DNA of 64,000 nt. It comes from Desulfosalsimonas propionicica. Its GTDB lineage: Bacteria > Desulfobacterota > Desulfobacteria > Desulfobacterales > Desulfosalsimonadaceae. Both the position numbers and the translations under genes were made by a program. This document shows, one piece after another, positions 8,384-16,778 of this stretch (the first letter of the stretch is position 1; each line of letters opens with the position of its first letter). Location: the NCBI RefSeq assembly GCF_013761005.1, contig NZ_JACDUS010000001.1, positions 372,001 through 436,000 on the forward strand. Reading direction: 5' to 3'. The notes beneath the pieces are model-generated. The model did no database searches and was not told where the DNA came from. It worked only from the letters and a program-made list of their open reading frames with translations.

Positions 8384-10150
8384 ATGAATATCCTGATTGT
8401 CGGCAGCGGCGGAAGAGAGCATGCACTGGCCTGGAAAATCGCTCAAAGCCCGGAAGCAGACCAGATTTTCTGCGCCCCGGGCAACGCGGGCATTGCGGAA
8501 GTGGCAACCTGTGTGGATATTGCCGCTGATGCAATCGATGAACTGGTGGCCTTTGCCGGGCAAAACCGGATCGATTTGACCGTGGTGGGTCCGGAAGGCC
8601 CTTTGTCGGCCGGGATCACAGATGCGTTTGAGGCCGCCGGGCTGGCCGTGTTCGGCCCGTCTGCTGCGGCCGCTGAAATTGAGGCCAGCAAAACCTACGC
8701 CAAGGGGCTCATGGAAAAATACGGGATTCCCACGGCCCGGGGCCGGGCATTTTCTGATCCGGAAAAGGCGCGCAAATACATCCGGACCATGGAAGAGCCC
8801 ATTGTTGTCAAGGCCGACGGTCTGGCTGCGGGCAAAGGGGTTGTCATCTGCAGCACGCGCAAACAGGCCCAGGATACGGTCAAACAGATGATCCAGGACA
8901 AGATTTTCGGGGATGCGGGAAAAACCGTGGTCATCGAGGAGTGTCTCACCGGCGAGGAAGCCTCGTTTATCGCGTTTACAGACGGTACCCATATTGTGCC
9001 CCTGCCGGCCTCCCAGGATCACAAAAGAGTCTACGACGGAGACAGGGGATCCAATACCGGCGGCATGGGCGCTTATTCCCCTGCTCCGGTGGTCGATGCG
9101 GTCATGCAGCAAAAGATCATGGACCAGATCATGCGCCCGGCGGTCCGGGCCATGGCCGCAGAGGGCCGCCCCTACAAGGGGGTTTTGTACGCCGGCCTGA
9201 TGATTGACAAAGACAAGATCCGGGTGGTGGAGTTTAACTGCCGGTTCGGGGACCCGGAAACCCAGCCCCTGATGATGCGGCTCAAAAGCGATATCGTGCC
9301 CCTGCTCCGCGCCGTAGTCCATGGCGGCCTGGACAAATGCCGCATTCAAATCGATCCCCGGCCTGCGGTGTGCGTGGTCATGGCCGCGGGCGGATACCCC
9401 GGGTCCTATGCCAAAGGCGCCGGGATCAGCGGCCTGGCCAATGTCCGGCGGATGAAGGACGTGGCGGCCTTTCATGCCGGAACAGCCGCCAAAAACAACG
9501 AAATTGTCACCGCAGGCGGCCGGGTTCTCGGGGTGACGGCCCTGGGAGATGACATTGTCAAGGCCATATCCCGGGCCTATAAAGCGGTGGAAAAAATTTC
9601 CTGGAAAAATGTTCACTTTCGCACCGACATCGGGGCAAAAGCCAAAAAGCGATTGTCCGCGGCCCCGGCTGTTGGCATCATCATGGGCAGTGATTCGGAT
9701 CTGCCGGTGATGAGCGCGGCCGCTGACCTGCTCAAGCGCTTTGATATTCCCTATGAACTCACCGTGGCCTCGGCCCACCGGACCCCGGAACGGGCCGGGG
9801 AGTTTGCCGAAACCGCCCGCAAAAGGGGCATCCGGGTGATCATTGCCGGCGCCGGCCATGCCGCGCATCTCGCCGGTGCCATGGCCGCCCACACCACTGT
9901 TCCCATCATCGGGGTGCCCATTGATTCTTCTGCCTTAAGCGGGTTTGATGCGCTTTTGTCCACGGTCCAGATGCCGCCGGGCGTGCCCGTGGCCACCATG
10001 GCCGTGGGAAAGCCGGGCGCCAAAAACGCCGCAGTGCTTGCCGCCCAGATCCTGGCCCTGTCTGATCCGGGCCTGGAAGCGCGGATGGTGTCCTACAAGT
10101 CGGCGATGGCAGACGAGGTCAACGCAAAGGCCCGGAGCCTTGAGGGATAA
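8384..10150 (+). CDS. PurD-PurE fusion: GAR synthetase and N5-CAIR mutase/AIR carboxylase
   Basis: One 588-residue protein joins two steps of purine synthesis. Residues 1 to about 424 are phosphoribosylamine-glycine ligase (PurD): VGSGGREHALAW, an ATP-grasp core with VVKADGLAAGKGVV, and FNCRFGDPETQ. Residues from about 428 are a PurE domain with MGSDSDLPVM, SAHRTPER, GAGHAAHLAG and STVQMPPGVPVAT, as in class I N5-CAIR mutases. No stop or frameshift separates the two. The two enzymes are not consecutive in the pathway, so the fusion probably reflects co-expression or assembly rather than direct channelling. Either domain can be named alone (purD, purE). Confidence 0.93.
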   Translation: MNILIVGSGGREHALAWKIAQSPEADQIFCAPGNAGIAEVATCVDIAADAIDELVAFAGQNRIDLTVVGPEGPLSAGITDAFEAAGLAVFGPSAAAAEIEASKTYAKGLMEKYGIPTARGRAFSDPEKARKYIRTMEEPIVVKADGLAAGKGVVICSTRKQAQDTVKQMIQDKIFGDAGKTVVIEECLTGEEASFIAFTDGTHIVPLPASQDHKRVYDGDRGSNTGGMGAYSPAPVVDAVMQQKIMDQIMRPAVRAMAAEGRPYKGVLYAGLMIDKDKIRVVEFNCRFGDPETQPLMMRLKSDIVPLLRAVVHGGLDKCRIQIDPRPAVCVVMAAGGYPGSYAKGAGISGLANVRRMKDVAAFHAGTAAKNNEIVTAGGRVLGVTALGDDIVKAISRAYKAVEKISWKNVHFRTDIGAKAKKRLSAAPAVGIIMGSDSDLPVMSAAADLLKRFDIPYELTVASAHRTPERAGEFAETARKRGIRVIIAGAGHAAHLAGAMAAHTTVPIIGVPIDSSALSGFDALLSTVQMPPGVPVATMAVGKPGAKNAAVLAAQILALSDPGLEARMVSYKSAMADEVNAKARSLEG

Positions 10151-10829
10151 AGCCCGCATCAACCTCATCGACGACCGGTTCCCGGACCCGGCTGTTATAG
10201 AGGCGGCAGCCGCTTGTATCCGCAGCGGAGGGCTGGTGATTTTTCCCACCCGGAGCCTTTACGGCCTGGGTGCTGACGCCTTAAACCCGGATGCCGTGGA
10301 CCGGGTGTTTGCTGCCAAGAACCGGCCGGCAAAAAATCCGATTTCCATTCTCATCAGCAGCCGGGATCTGCTTGAAAACTTTGTTGCAGAAATTCCCGAT
10401 GCCGCCCGCAGGGTAATGGACCAGTTCTGGCCCGGCGGCATCACCCTGGTTTTCCGGGCAGCGGCGGGACTGCCGAAAAATCTTACGGCAAACACCGGCA
10501 CCATCGGCATCCGCCTGCCCGCCCATCCGGCTGCCGCAGCCCTTGCGCGGGCCGCGGGCACCCCGGTTACCGCCACCAGCGCCAATACCGCAAATGCCCC
10601 GGGAGCCCGGCGCGTGTCTGAAATTTCAGATCCGGTTGCCCGGGCAGCCGGCATGATCCTGGATGCCGGGCCCCTGGCCGCGGGTTCCGGTTCCACAATT
10701 TTGGACGTGACTTGTGACCCGCCTGTGATTCTGCGCCAGGGCGCGGTGTCAGAAGCCCGGTTACTGGATCTGCTGCCGGTATCTGTCGGCCCGAAACCGG
10801 GCGCGCAAATAAAAGGAGTAAAATCATGA
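10140..10829 (+). CDS. Sua5/YciO/YrdC-family protein, probable threonylcarbamoyl-AMP synthase
   Basis: Family enzymes make L-threonylcarbamoyl-AMP from threonine, bicarbonate and ATP for t6A in tRNA. The SGGLVIFPTRSLYGLGADA block, KNRPAKNPISILI, FWPGGITLV, IGIRLPAHP and PVTATSAN segments match the family. The start used is TTG at 10140, which overlaps the purDE stop and has GGAG just upstream. That gives 229 residues. No ATG lies in frame nearby. TsaE, the partner ATPase of the t6A pathway, is also in this window at 23364. Paralogues exist (YciO), so the exact role is probable rather than certain. Confidence 0.85.
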   Translation: MRDKARINLIDDRFPDPAVIEAAAACIRSGGLVIFPTRSLYGLGADALNPDAVDRVFAAKNRPAKNPISILISSRDLLENFVAEIPDAARRVMDQFWPGGITLVFRAAAGLPKNLTANTGTIGIRLPAHPAAAALARAAGTPVTATSANTANAPGARRVSEISDPVARAAGMILDAGPLAAGSGSTILDVTCDPPVILRQGAVSEARLLDLLPVSVGPKPGAQIKGVKS

Positions 10830-12376
10830 ATGCCAGCCAGCGAAAGCTTGCCGAAGGCGTGCTTTATACGGATATGTATGAACTGACCATGGCCCAGCTG
10901 TATTTCCGCATGGGCATGCACGAGATGAATGCCCATTTCGAGCATTTTTTCCGCAATTATCCGGATTACGGATCACACCAGGCCGGATACTGCATCAATG
11001 CGGGCCTGGAATGGTTTGCGGACTGGGTTGAGGAAGCCTGCTTCGGTGACGCGGAAATCGAGTGCCTGCGCAATCAAAAACAGCGCAGCGGAAAGCCCAT
11101 GTTTGACGATGACTTTCTCGGCTGGCTCAGGCAGCAGTGCCTCCGGGATCATTTCACCATCCAGGCCGTGCCCGAAGGCCGGGTGGTGCATCCCAACGTG
11201 CCGCTCACCGTGGTGCAGGGCCCCCTGGCCCTGGCCCAGATCATGGAGTCCTCCCTGCTAAACCGCATCAATTTCCAGACCCTGATCGCCACCAAGGCCG
11301 CCCGGGTCCGGGAAGCGGGCTGCAGGCGGATGATGATCGAATTCGGGCTGCGCCGGGCACAGGACCGCGGGGGAAATGCCGGCACCCGGGCCGCAATGAT
11401 CGGGGGCGCGGATTTTTCCTCTAACACGGGCATTTCTTATGCCCTGGGTTATCCGGCCAAGGGCACCCATGCCCACAGCATGGTCCAGGCGTTCATGGCC
11501 CTGGGCGAAGGCGAGCTGGCCGCGTTTCGGGCGTATTCGGAAGTGTTTCCAGACGACTGCCTTCTGCTGGTGGACACGATCAACACCCTTGAATCCGGAG
11601 TTCCCAACGCCATTAAGGTGTTTGAGGAGTTAAAGAAAAAAGGCCACAAACCCCTGGGCATCCGCCTGGATTCCGGTGATCTGGCCCATTTGTCCATCCA
11701 GGCCGCCAGGATGCTCAATGCCGCCGGGTTTGAAGACACGGTGATTCTGCTGAGCAATCAGCTCGATGAAATGGTGGTCTGGCAGATTGTCAGCCAGATC
11801 CGGGATGAGGCGCGCAAATACGGCCTGGACCCGGATCATCTCATCAACCGGCTGGCTTACGGCGTGGGCACCCGGCTGGTGACATCCAGGGGCCAGGGCG
11901 CCCTGGACGGGGTTTACAAGCTCACCGCCCTTGAAAAAAACCAGGAGTGGATTCCGGCCATCAAGGTTTCGGAAACTCCGGAAAAAATCATCAATCCCGG
12001 GTTTAAAAATGTCTGGCGCATTTACAACGGTCTTAATCATGCCACGGCCGATCTTATGGGAATGCAGGACGAGGACCCGGATCAGATGGATCCCCTGGAA
12101 CTGCGCCATCCCAGCGACCGGGAAATCCGGCGCACCATTTCACGAAAAGACATTGATCACATCGAGCCCCTGCTCACAGATATCATCAAAGACGGCCGGA
12201 TGGTCTATGAGCACCCCGGCATAGACGAAATGCGGCAGGTCCGGGACCAGGACCTGGATCGCCTGGATTCCGGTGTCAAGCGCCTGGTCAATCCCCATAT
12301 CTACCACGTTTCCCTGACGCCCAGGCTGTGGCAGTTAAAACGCGAGCTTGTGGAAAAACGCGGACAGATCCGGTAG
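10826..12376 (+). CDS. pncB: Nicotinate phosphoribosyltransferase
   Basis: NAD salvage enzyme converting nicotinate and PRPP to nicotinate mononucleotide. The protein (516 residues) shows the N-terminal YTDMYELTMAQLYFR signature, the GTRAAMIGGADFSSN segment, the catalytic-loop region GTHAHSMVQAF, and LGIRLDSGDL typical of the longer bacterial and eukaryotic-like NAPRTase class. Its ATG overlaps the preceding stop as ATGA, so translation is coupled with the Sua5-like gene. It is the last gene before tRNA-Leu. Confidence 0.93.
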   Translation: MNASQRKLAEGVLYTDMYELTMAQLYFRMGMHEMNAHFEHFFRNYPDYGSHQAGYCINAGLEWFADWVEEACFGDAEIECLRNQKQRSGKPMFDDDFLGWLRQQCLRDHFTIQAVPEGRVVHPNVPLTVVQGPLALAQIMESSLLNRINFQTLIATKAARVREAGCRRMMIEFGLRRAQDRGGNAGTRAAMIGGADFSSNTGISYALGYPAKGTHAHSMVQAFMALGEGELAAFRAYSEVFPDDCLLLVDTINTLESGVPNAIKVFEELKKKGHKPLGIRLDSGDLAHLSIQAARMLNAAGFEDTVILLSNQLDEMVVWQIVSQIRDEARKYGLDPDHLINRLAYGVGTRLVTSRGQGALDGVYKLTALEKNQEWIPAIKVSETPEKIINPGFKNVWRIYNGLNHATADLMGMQDEDPDQMDPLELRHPSDREIRRTISRKDIDHIEPLLTDIIKDGRMVYEHPGIDEMRQVRDQDLDRLDSGVKRLVNPHIYHVSLTPRLWQLKRELVEKRGQIR

Positions 12377-12424
12377 CCCGGCCCGAAAACCGCCAAAGAC
12401 AAAACATGCTTGCATTTTTTTTCT

Positions 12425-12468
12425 GATTTGGTTATTTTGCCAACCAAATCCGCCCGATGCTTCGGGCG
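12425..12468. other. Pair of adjacent hairpins between pncB and tRNA-Leu
   Basis: GATTTGGTT (12425-12433) pairs with AACCAAATC (12442-12450), and immediately after it CGCCCGA (12451-12457) pairs with TCGGGCG (12462-12468). Neither is followed by a T tract in the + direction, so they are not simple intrinsic terminators. They may help separate pncB mRNA from the tRNA transcript. Confidence 0.5.
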
Positions 12469-12501
12469 ATGAACATCCCGCACACACAGCCTCGTCAAAG
12501 T

Positions 12502-12589
12502 GCCGGAGTGGTGGAAGTGGTAGACGCAGAGGACTCAAAATCCTCCGGGCCTTGCGCCCTTGCGAGTTCGAGTCTCGCCTCCGGCACCA
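12502..12589 (+). tRNA. tRNA-Leu (CAA anticodon)
   Basis: Acceptor GCCGGAG/CTCCGGC, a class II long variable arm, anticodon stem GAGGA/TCCTC with loop CTCAAAA (anticodon CAA, reading UUG), T loop TTCGAGT and an encoded CCA. The next 4.5 kb to the right looks accessory, which fits tRNA-Leu genes as integration sites. No second copy of the tRNA 3' end was found in the window. Confidence 0.95.
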
Positions 12590-13110
12590 TTTTTTCATGT
12601 TTTTTCAATTTTTTGTGACCAAACATCCTCATGCGCTGGTAGAATTCCCGGCTTTTTCCATGTGAGTTCCATCGTTTTTTGCAGGGATATTTCCATAATT
12701 GTGACAGTTCAGTCATCAGCGATTGACAGAACCGCTTCGGTCAATCGCTCAAGAATCTGTTCTTTCCGGTAGTCTTCATGATCAAGATACTAAGCCATCA
12801 CCGACTCAGCGACCTCTTCCAGGGCTTGGTGGAATTCCGTCTCGTTTTGATTCCGTTTTTTTAATCCCTTCATGAAGTGCTCGATTTCAGATTGATGTGC
12901 TGACATTGGGTTTTGCCTCCATGTTCATTCAACGAGTGGGCTCAGGGGCGCGCAGCGAAGCGGATCTTGATCAAACGCCTATACGGATGCCATCGGGGAC
13001 CGCTTTATCGAAACCGGCGCACTTTTTCCAGGATGCTGGGGAACTGATTGCAGAGCCGGTCATGATTTCCGGTAACGTAGATTTTTTACGGCTCGAGGGG
13101 CAATCCGAAC
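12590..13110. other. Intergenic stretch with a decayed gene remnant
   Basis: Between tRNA-Leu and the muramidase gene the only recognisable content is a glutamate dehydrogenase remnant (12709-12906, listed separately). The rest has short open frames on both strands that match nothing I recognise and lack ribosome sites. Confidence 0.6.
12709..12906 (-). pseudogene. N-terminal remnant of NADP-type glutamate dehydrogenase
   Basis: Read on the minus strand from an ATG at 12906, 65 codons resemble the start of hexameric GDH: segments IEHFMKGLKKRNQNETEFHQ and ALEEVAESVMA, then after an in-frame TAG (codon 39, bases 12790-12792) YLDHEDYRKEQILERLTE. The frame ends at TGA (12709-12711), and none of the catalytic domain or Rossmann fold follows. 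A full gene would be about 450 codons. It is therefore a fossil of a gdhA-type gene, probably truncated when the neighbouring sequence was lost or inserted. Confidence 0.75.
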
Positions 13111-14016
13111 CTACGCCAGGTGAGAAAAAAAGCTCACGGCCGGGTGCATACCATCGAGCCGGAACATCAGGAAGCATTCGTTGAACCACCTGACAAACCG
13201 GTCGGCGTGTTCGTCGGTGTTAATCGGGTATTGGCGCATCTTCCAGCGGTTATCGCCCCCGGCATTGTGGTAGATTCCACCGGCGTTGTAAGCGCAGGCT
13301 ACCTTAGGGGGGTCGAAGCCGGTAGCCTTCCACTGAAGCGCGATATAGGCGGTTCCGGCCCGGATCGAATTGTCCGGCACCAATAGCCACTGCCGGTCAA
13401 TGCCGTCATCGCCCAGCGTTTGCCGGGCTGTGGATATGAGGGTCTGCATCAGCCCCGGGGAGACTCTGGCCGGGGTCTGTTCGTCCGACACGTAGCCGGG
13501 CTCTTCACGCACCGCCTTGGGATCCCCTCGGGTCTCCGTACAGATGGCGGCCACGATCAGTTCTGCCGGAACCCCGAAATCATGGGCCCATTCGGTGATG
13601 GATCCGGAAAACTCCTGCCAGATCCGACGCACGGTTTTCGGCTCGCCCCCGAAAGTCTCCGGATCGGCCTCTTCGATGCGAATGCCGTCGGAGGCAAGAC
13701 GCCACCGCACGCTATCCCGATACCCATGGCTCTGGGTCAGCTCCGGTAGGGAGTGGGCGATTTTACCGGTTTCCGGGCGCTTTCCGGGGGATTCGAACAG
13801 GGATCTCCAGGTTCGGGGGCCGACGATTCCGTCCACTTTCAGCGAGTGGCTCTGCTGAAAACCACGGACGGCGGCTTCGGTCCGGGGGCCGAACAAACCG
13901 TCTATCTGCCCCCCCTTGTCGAACCCCAACGCCTTGAGACGTCGCTGCAGGGCGATCACATCGTCTCCGCGGAGCAGGGGGAAGCGATAGGTCAATGCCC
14001 GGATGTATTCGGCCAT
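13111..14016 (-). CDS. Peptidoglycan-binding muramidase/lytic transglycosylase, no signal peptide
   Basis: 301-residue predicted cell-wall hydrolase. Residues about 12-75 are a PG_binding_1 domain (VIALQRRLKALGFD, GLFGPRTEAAVRGFQQ). The C-terminal part is an SLT/lysozyme-like fold with a catalytic Glu161 in ICTETRGDP, the SPGLMQT motif at 186-192 and AYNAGG at 242-247. There is no signal peptide or membrane segment, as in phage endolysins that need a holin to reach the wall. AGGAGA lies seven bases before the ATG. It is the last gene of a three-gene minus-strand set with a lipoprotein and a multi-TM protein upstream. Export by another route cannot be excluded. Confidence 0.8.
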   Translation of the reverse strand: MAEYIRALTYRFPLLRGDDVIALQRRLKALGFDKGGQIDGLFGPRTEAAVRGFQQSHSLKVDGIVGPRTWRSLFESPGKRPETGKIAHSLPELTQSHGYRDSVRWRLASDGIRIEEADPETFGGEPKTVRRIWQEFSGSITEWAHDFGVPAELIVAAICTETRGDPKAVREEPGYVSDEQTPARVSPGLMQTLISTARQTLGDDGIDRQWLLVPDNSIRAGTAYIALQWKATGFDPPKVACAYNAGGIYHNAGGDNRWKMRQYPINTDEHADRFVRWFNECFLMFRLDGMHPAVSFFSHLA

Positions 14017-14042
14017 GGTCTGTCTCCTTTCCTTGACAGCGG

Positions 14043-14744
14043 CTATCGACAGCCGGCAACCGCCTGTTTGGCGCCTTTTATATCGATCAGCAACCGCCGG
14101 TGGTTTTCCTCGTAACGGGTTCCCCCGGCCTTGCCGGACGCCTCCTCAAGATCTCGGATCATCTGGTTTAGGCGGACGCAGAGCTTTTCTGGATCTGTCT
14201 GATCCAAAAGCTCCGGGGCAGCCGCGGCGAATCGTGCACTTACCCAAAAGTAGGCCGCGGCTGGATGGCCGGGGTGCTTCGCCAGAAAACGTTCCGATGC
14301 CGCCGAAAGCCTCCGGGTAATAATCCGCGCGGACTTCCCGCTTTCCAGATCCTGCCAGTTGCGTAATGCTTCGCAGAGGTTTTCATAGTACCGGGCGCGC
14401 ATGTCCGTCGATGCCCATCCTGTGGTTCGCGCAATGCCGGCTTCCAGGCGATCGGCCGTGCACGCGTAGCGGTTTTTTGCCGCCTCTTTCCTGCCGGCCG
14501 CATCGGCGGCCATAGCCAGGCGGTAGCAGGCGTCCCCTGTGACCAGATAGAGCTGGCCGCACCCTTCATTGGTTTCGGTGCAGTCAAAATCAAGGTCTGC
14601 GGCCTCGGCGTAACGACCTTCCGCGGAAAGTGTTTTGGCCTTATCCAGGGTGGCAATCGTCGGGTTGACCGCCGCACACCCGCCCATGGCAGCCGCGAGC
14701 ACGGCCAGCAGCAAAAGACTTAAAAAAAAGGACCGCGTTTTCAA
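14043..14744 (-). CDS. Predicted lipoprotein with helical-repeat character
   Basis: 233 residues. A lipoprotein signal peptide (MKTRSFFLSLLLLAVLAAAM, then GGC) ends in a cysteine at residue 23, suggesting attachment to a membrane on the periplasmic side. The mature part is helical and rich in short paired helices reminiscent of TPR-like repeats, with several cysteines (for example DFDCTETNEGCG). The start is a TTG overlapping the upstream gene's stop (TTGA), with a perfect AAGGAGGT ribosome site six bases before it, so coupling to the membrane protein is strong. The family is not recognised. Its position between a membrane protein and a muramidase suggests an envelope role. Confidence 0.7.
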   Translation of the reverse strand: MKTRSFFLSLLLLAVLAAAMGGCAAVNPTIATLDKAKTLSAEGRYAEAADLDFDCTETNEGCGQLYLVTGDACYRLAMAADAAGRKEAAKNRYACTADRLEAGIARTTGWASTDMRARYYENLCEALRNWQDLESGKSARIITRRLSAASERFLAKHPGHPAAAYFWVSARFAAAAPELLDQTDPEKLCVRLNQMIRDLEEASGKAGGTRYEENHRRLLIDIKGAKQAVAGCR

Positions 14745-16015
14745 GGGGCCACCTCCTTGAGGATTTTTGAGAAAATCGACTGCACCGGTTCGCCTTTCCG
14801 ATGCAAGCCCTCCACCACCATGACCAGCTCGTCCAGGCTGGCCCGGGCCGCATCATCTGCGTGAAGACGGTCTATGGCGGCGGTGAGTTTTTCGATCCCC
14901 CCGAAATCGGCGGCCCATTCCGGATCGATCTCTTGTCCCAGCTCCAGGGCCGCAGCATTTCGCCGGAATTCGTCAAGCCCTGCTTCGAAGTCCTCCCGTG
15001 AATCGAACCGCTCCCGATAGCGCTTCCACAGGGATTCGGTTTCCTCGGTGCGCAGAAATTCGTGGACGGCGGATTGGACAAAATCCCGGTCATTGGCCTG
15101 CAGCTCCGGCAAAAATGTTTCCTTGAACCGGGGACTGTTGAGAAAAACAACAAGGCCGGTATTGGCGTCAACCACCTCCAGCGGAAGCACTGACGGCGGG
15201 AAGGGCAGATGGAGAATTCGGGCCTTCCATTTCTGGTAGGCGACCCCGGAAAGCTTCACGCCGATGCCGGCTACGGCCGTAATGATGGCCACCGGGGGAA
15301 GGACGCCGCCCAGAGTGCGGGAAAAGGCGTGAATGGCTTTGGCCACGATCCCCCTTGCCGGGTTTGCCTCCCTGAACAGATCGAACACCTCGGCGGCTTT
15401 GTTCCGGGCCGCTTCCATGTTTCCCGTGCCGAGCAGGGTCTTGGCCGTGTCCATGCCGTTTTCGAGCTTTTCGATGATGCGCCGCCCCGAGGCCCGCTCT
15501 TTTTCCGGCAGCAGGTCGATCACGGCCCTGGAAAGGGCGATTCCCTTCCCGATCCGGGTGATGAGGGTGAGGGCTTCGCTTTGCTCCTTGTCATGAACAA
15601 CCCTGTCCCTTTCCCCCTGGATGGTCTTCATCTGGTCGCCGAGAACTTTCTCCTGCTCCTTGGTGCCGGTCCGGCTGCCGAAATAAAATCCGAGCACCGT
15701 TCCCAAAACGGCGGACAGTGATTCTGGGAACTGGAGGTTTTCGGTAAAGGCCATGGGAACGATCAACAGAATCGAAATGGTGACGATCACCAGGGCCAAA
15801 ATGGATCGGACTGTCCCGTTGGGGAGGCCTGCCGGGCTCTGGAAATAAAGCCCCATCTGTTTTTCTTCCCTGCAGGCCTCGAAAAATTTTTTTTGCAAAA
15901 TGAAAAGGTAGATCAAATAGCCGGCAATGACAGCAAGGGCCATGATGGTGGCAGAGATGACGACACCGGCATCCCATACCAGAGCGGGCAGATTCGATGC
16001 ATTTTCGGGATTCAT
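14741..16015 (-). CDS. Multi-TM membrane protein of unknown family (holin-like N-terminal half)
   Basis: 424 residues. Predicted helices lie at about 16-40, 67-90 and 98-115, then a charged coiled-coil stretch (118-150) and a fourth hydrophobic segment at about 236-258. The C-terminal 165 residues are soluble. The third helix ends with GFYFGSRTG (109-117). I recall a similar Phe-Tyr-Phe-Gly-x-Arg pattern in some 3-TM holin-like proteins, but this is a weak resemblance. AGGAG lies six bases before the ATG. It is the first gene of the cassette with the lipoprotein and muramidase. No enzymatic motif is visible. Confidence 0.6.
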   Translation of the reverse strand: MNPENASNLPALVWDAGVVISATIMALAVIAGYLIYLFILQKKFFEACREEKQMGLYFQSPAGLPNGTVRSILALVIVTISILLIVPMAFTENLQFPESLSAVLGTVLGFYFGSRTGTKEQEKVLGDQMKTIQGERDRVVHDKEQSEALTLITRIGKGIALSRAVIDLLPEKERASGRRIIEKLENGMDTAKTLLGTGNMEAARNKAAEVFDLFREANPARGIVAKAIHAFSRTLGGVLPPVAIITAVAGIGVKLSGVAYQKWKARILHLPFPPSVLPLEVVDANTGLVVFLNSPRFKETFLPELQANDRDFVQSAVHEFLRTEETESLWKRYRERFDSREDFEAGLDEFRRNAAALELGQEIDPEWAADFGGIEKLTAAIDRLHADDAARASLDELVMVVEGLHRKGEPVQSIFSKILKEVAP

Positions 16016-16529
16016 AGGGGCTCCTTTCTTTTGCGATGCAGCGCAGGCAGAGCGCTGTTTTGATCAATCAGCCTCCTCCCCCGGGTTATTAACTCCGTAC
16101 ATCAGTTTTTAAATTGTTTTGGACAGCAGTGGAAATATATCGAAAACGTCGATAAAGAGTCGCCTGCGCCAATAACAAAGCCGGACTGCCACAAAAATGG
16201 CAGTCCGGCTATCTTTTTTCGTACGCAAAGAAATATCAGCGTCAAAAAGACCCGTGACTTTCCGTCCCAATCTATCGACTGGTTTGGCTTTATCATAATT
16301 TTATATGTGTCTGAAAAACACGGGTGTCAAATATTTTGGACAATTTTTTTTAAAAAATTCCAGATGTTATAAAATGCACCATAGGGCTGTTCCCCGCCAG
16401 GATTCCAAAGTTGGCGGAACAGAGCAATGACGGATTCAAGGTGCAGCTTCAATGAAAACAGTGTATCCTGCCGGGAAAAGAGTTGCCATGCGGGCAGGGA
16501 TAAAAGCCCAGAAGTTTAAAGCGCTCAAT
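16016..16529. other. Intergenic region upstream of the membrane/lipoprotein/muramidase set
   Basis: About 500 bases, AT-rich in the middle. It should contain the promoter of the leftward three-gene set. The only clear structure is the hairpin at 16179-16217. A 32-codon frame (16452-16550, +) exists but has no supporting evidence. Confidence 0.5.
16179..16217 (+). terminator. Perfect 13-bp hairpin with T tract
   Basis: AGCCGGACTGCCA (16179-16191) pairs perfectly with TGGCAGTCCGGCT (16198-16210) across a CAAAAA loop, followed by ATCTTTTTT. It has the form of a strong intrinsic terminator on the + strand, although no + gene lies just upstream. On the minus strand it would follow the small gene at 16530, with a weaker T tract. 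Confidence 0.7.
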
Positions 16530-16727
16530 TCAGGTATTGAGGTATTTTAAAAAATCTGTCTCAACCCGGTCTGGTGACTCAATCCAGCGGACCTCGGCAT
16601 CATATTCTGCAGTGTTGGGGGAAGGCAGAAAAATAATCTGTTGCCCGTGTTCTTTATGGTCTATATAAAAGATTTCTTTGCCGGATCGAGCTACTGAGAA
16701 TCTTTCAAATTCATGAATCACCTGCAT
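16530..16727 (-). CDS. Small protein of unknown function
   Basis: 65 residues from the ATG at 16727, chosen because a perfect AGGAGGT ribosome site precedes it. The protein is a compact mix of beta-like and charged segments (FERFSVARSGKEIFYIDHKE, then a C-terminal VETDFLKYL) with no signal peptide or TM helix. No family recognised. It lies just downstream of the IHF/HU gene on the same strand, about 50 bases away, and may be co-transcribed with it. Confidence 0.6.
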   Translation of the reverse strand: MQVIHEFERFSVARSGKEIFYIDHKEHGQQIIFLPSPNTAEYDAEVRWIESPDRVETDFLKYLNT

Positions 16728-16778
16728 GTTACGACCTCCTTTTTTATTTTCTGATGTCCAGAGCAAGAACGGGGCCGA

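Noticed and set aside
12897-13184. 95-codon + strand frame upstream of the muramidase
   Set aside because: No ribosome site, no recognised motif, and it overlaps the muramidase gene.
16452-16550. 32-codon frame on the + strand (MKTVYPAGKR...)
   Set aside because: Weak ribosome site, no conservation evidence and overlap with the small minus-strand gene.
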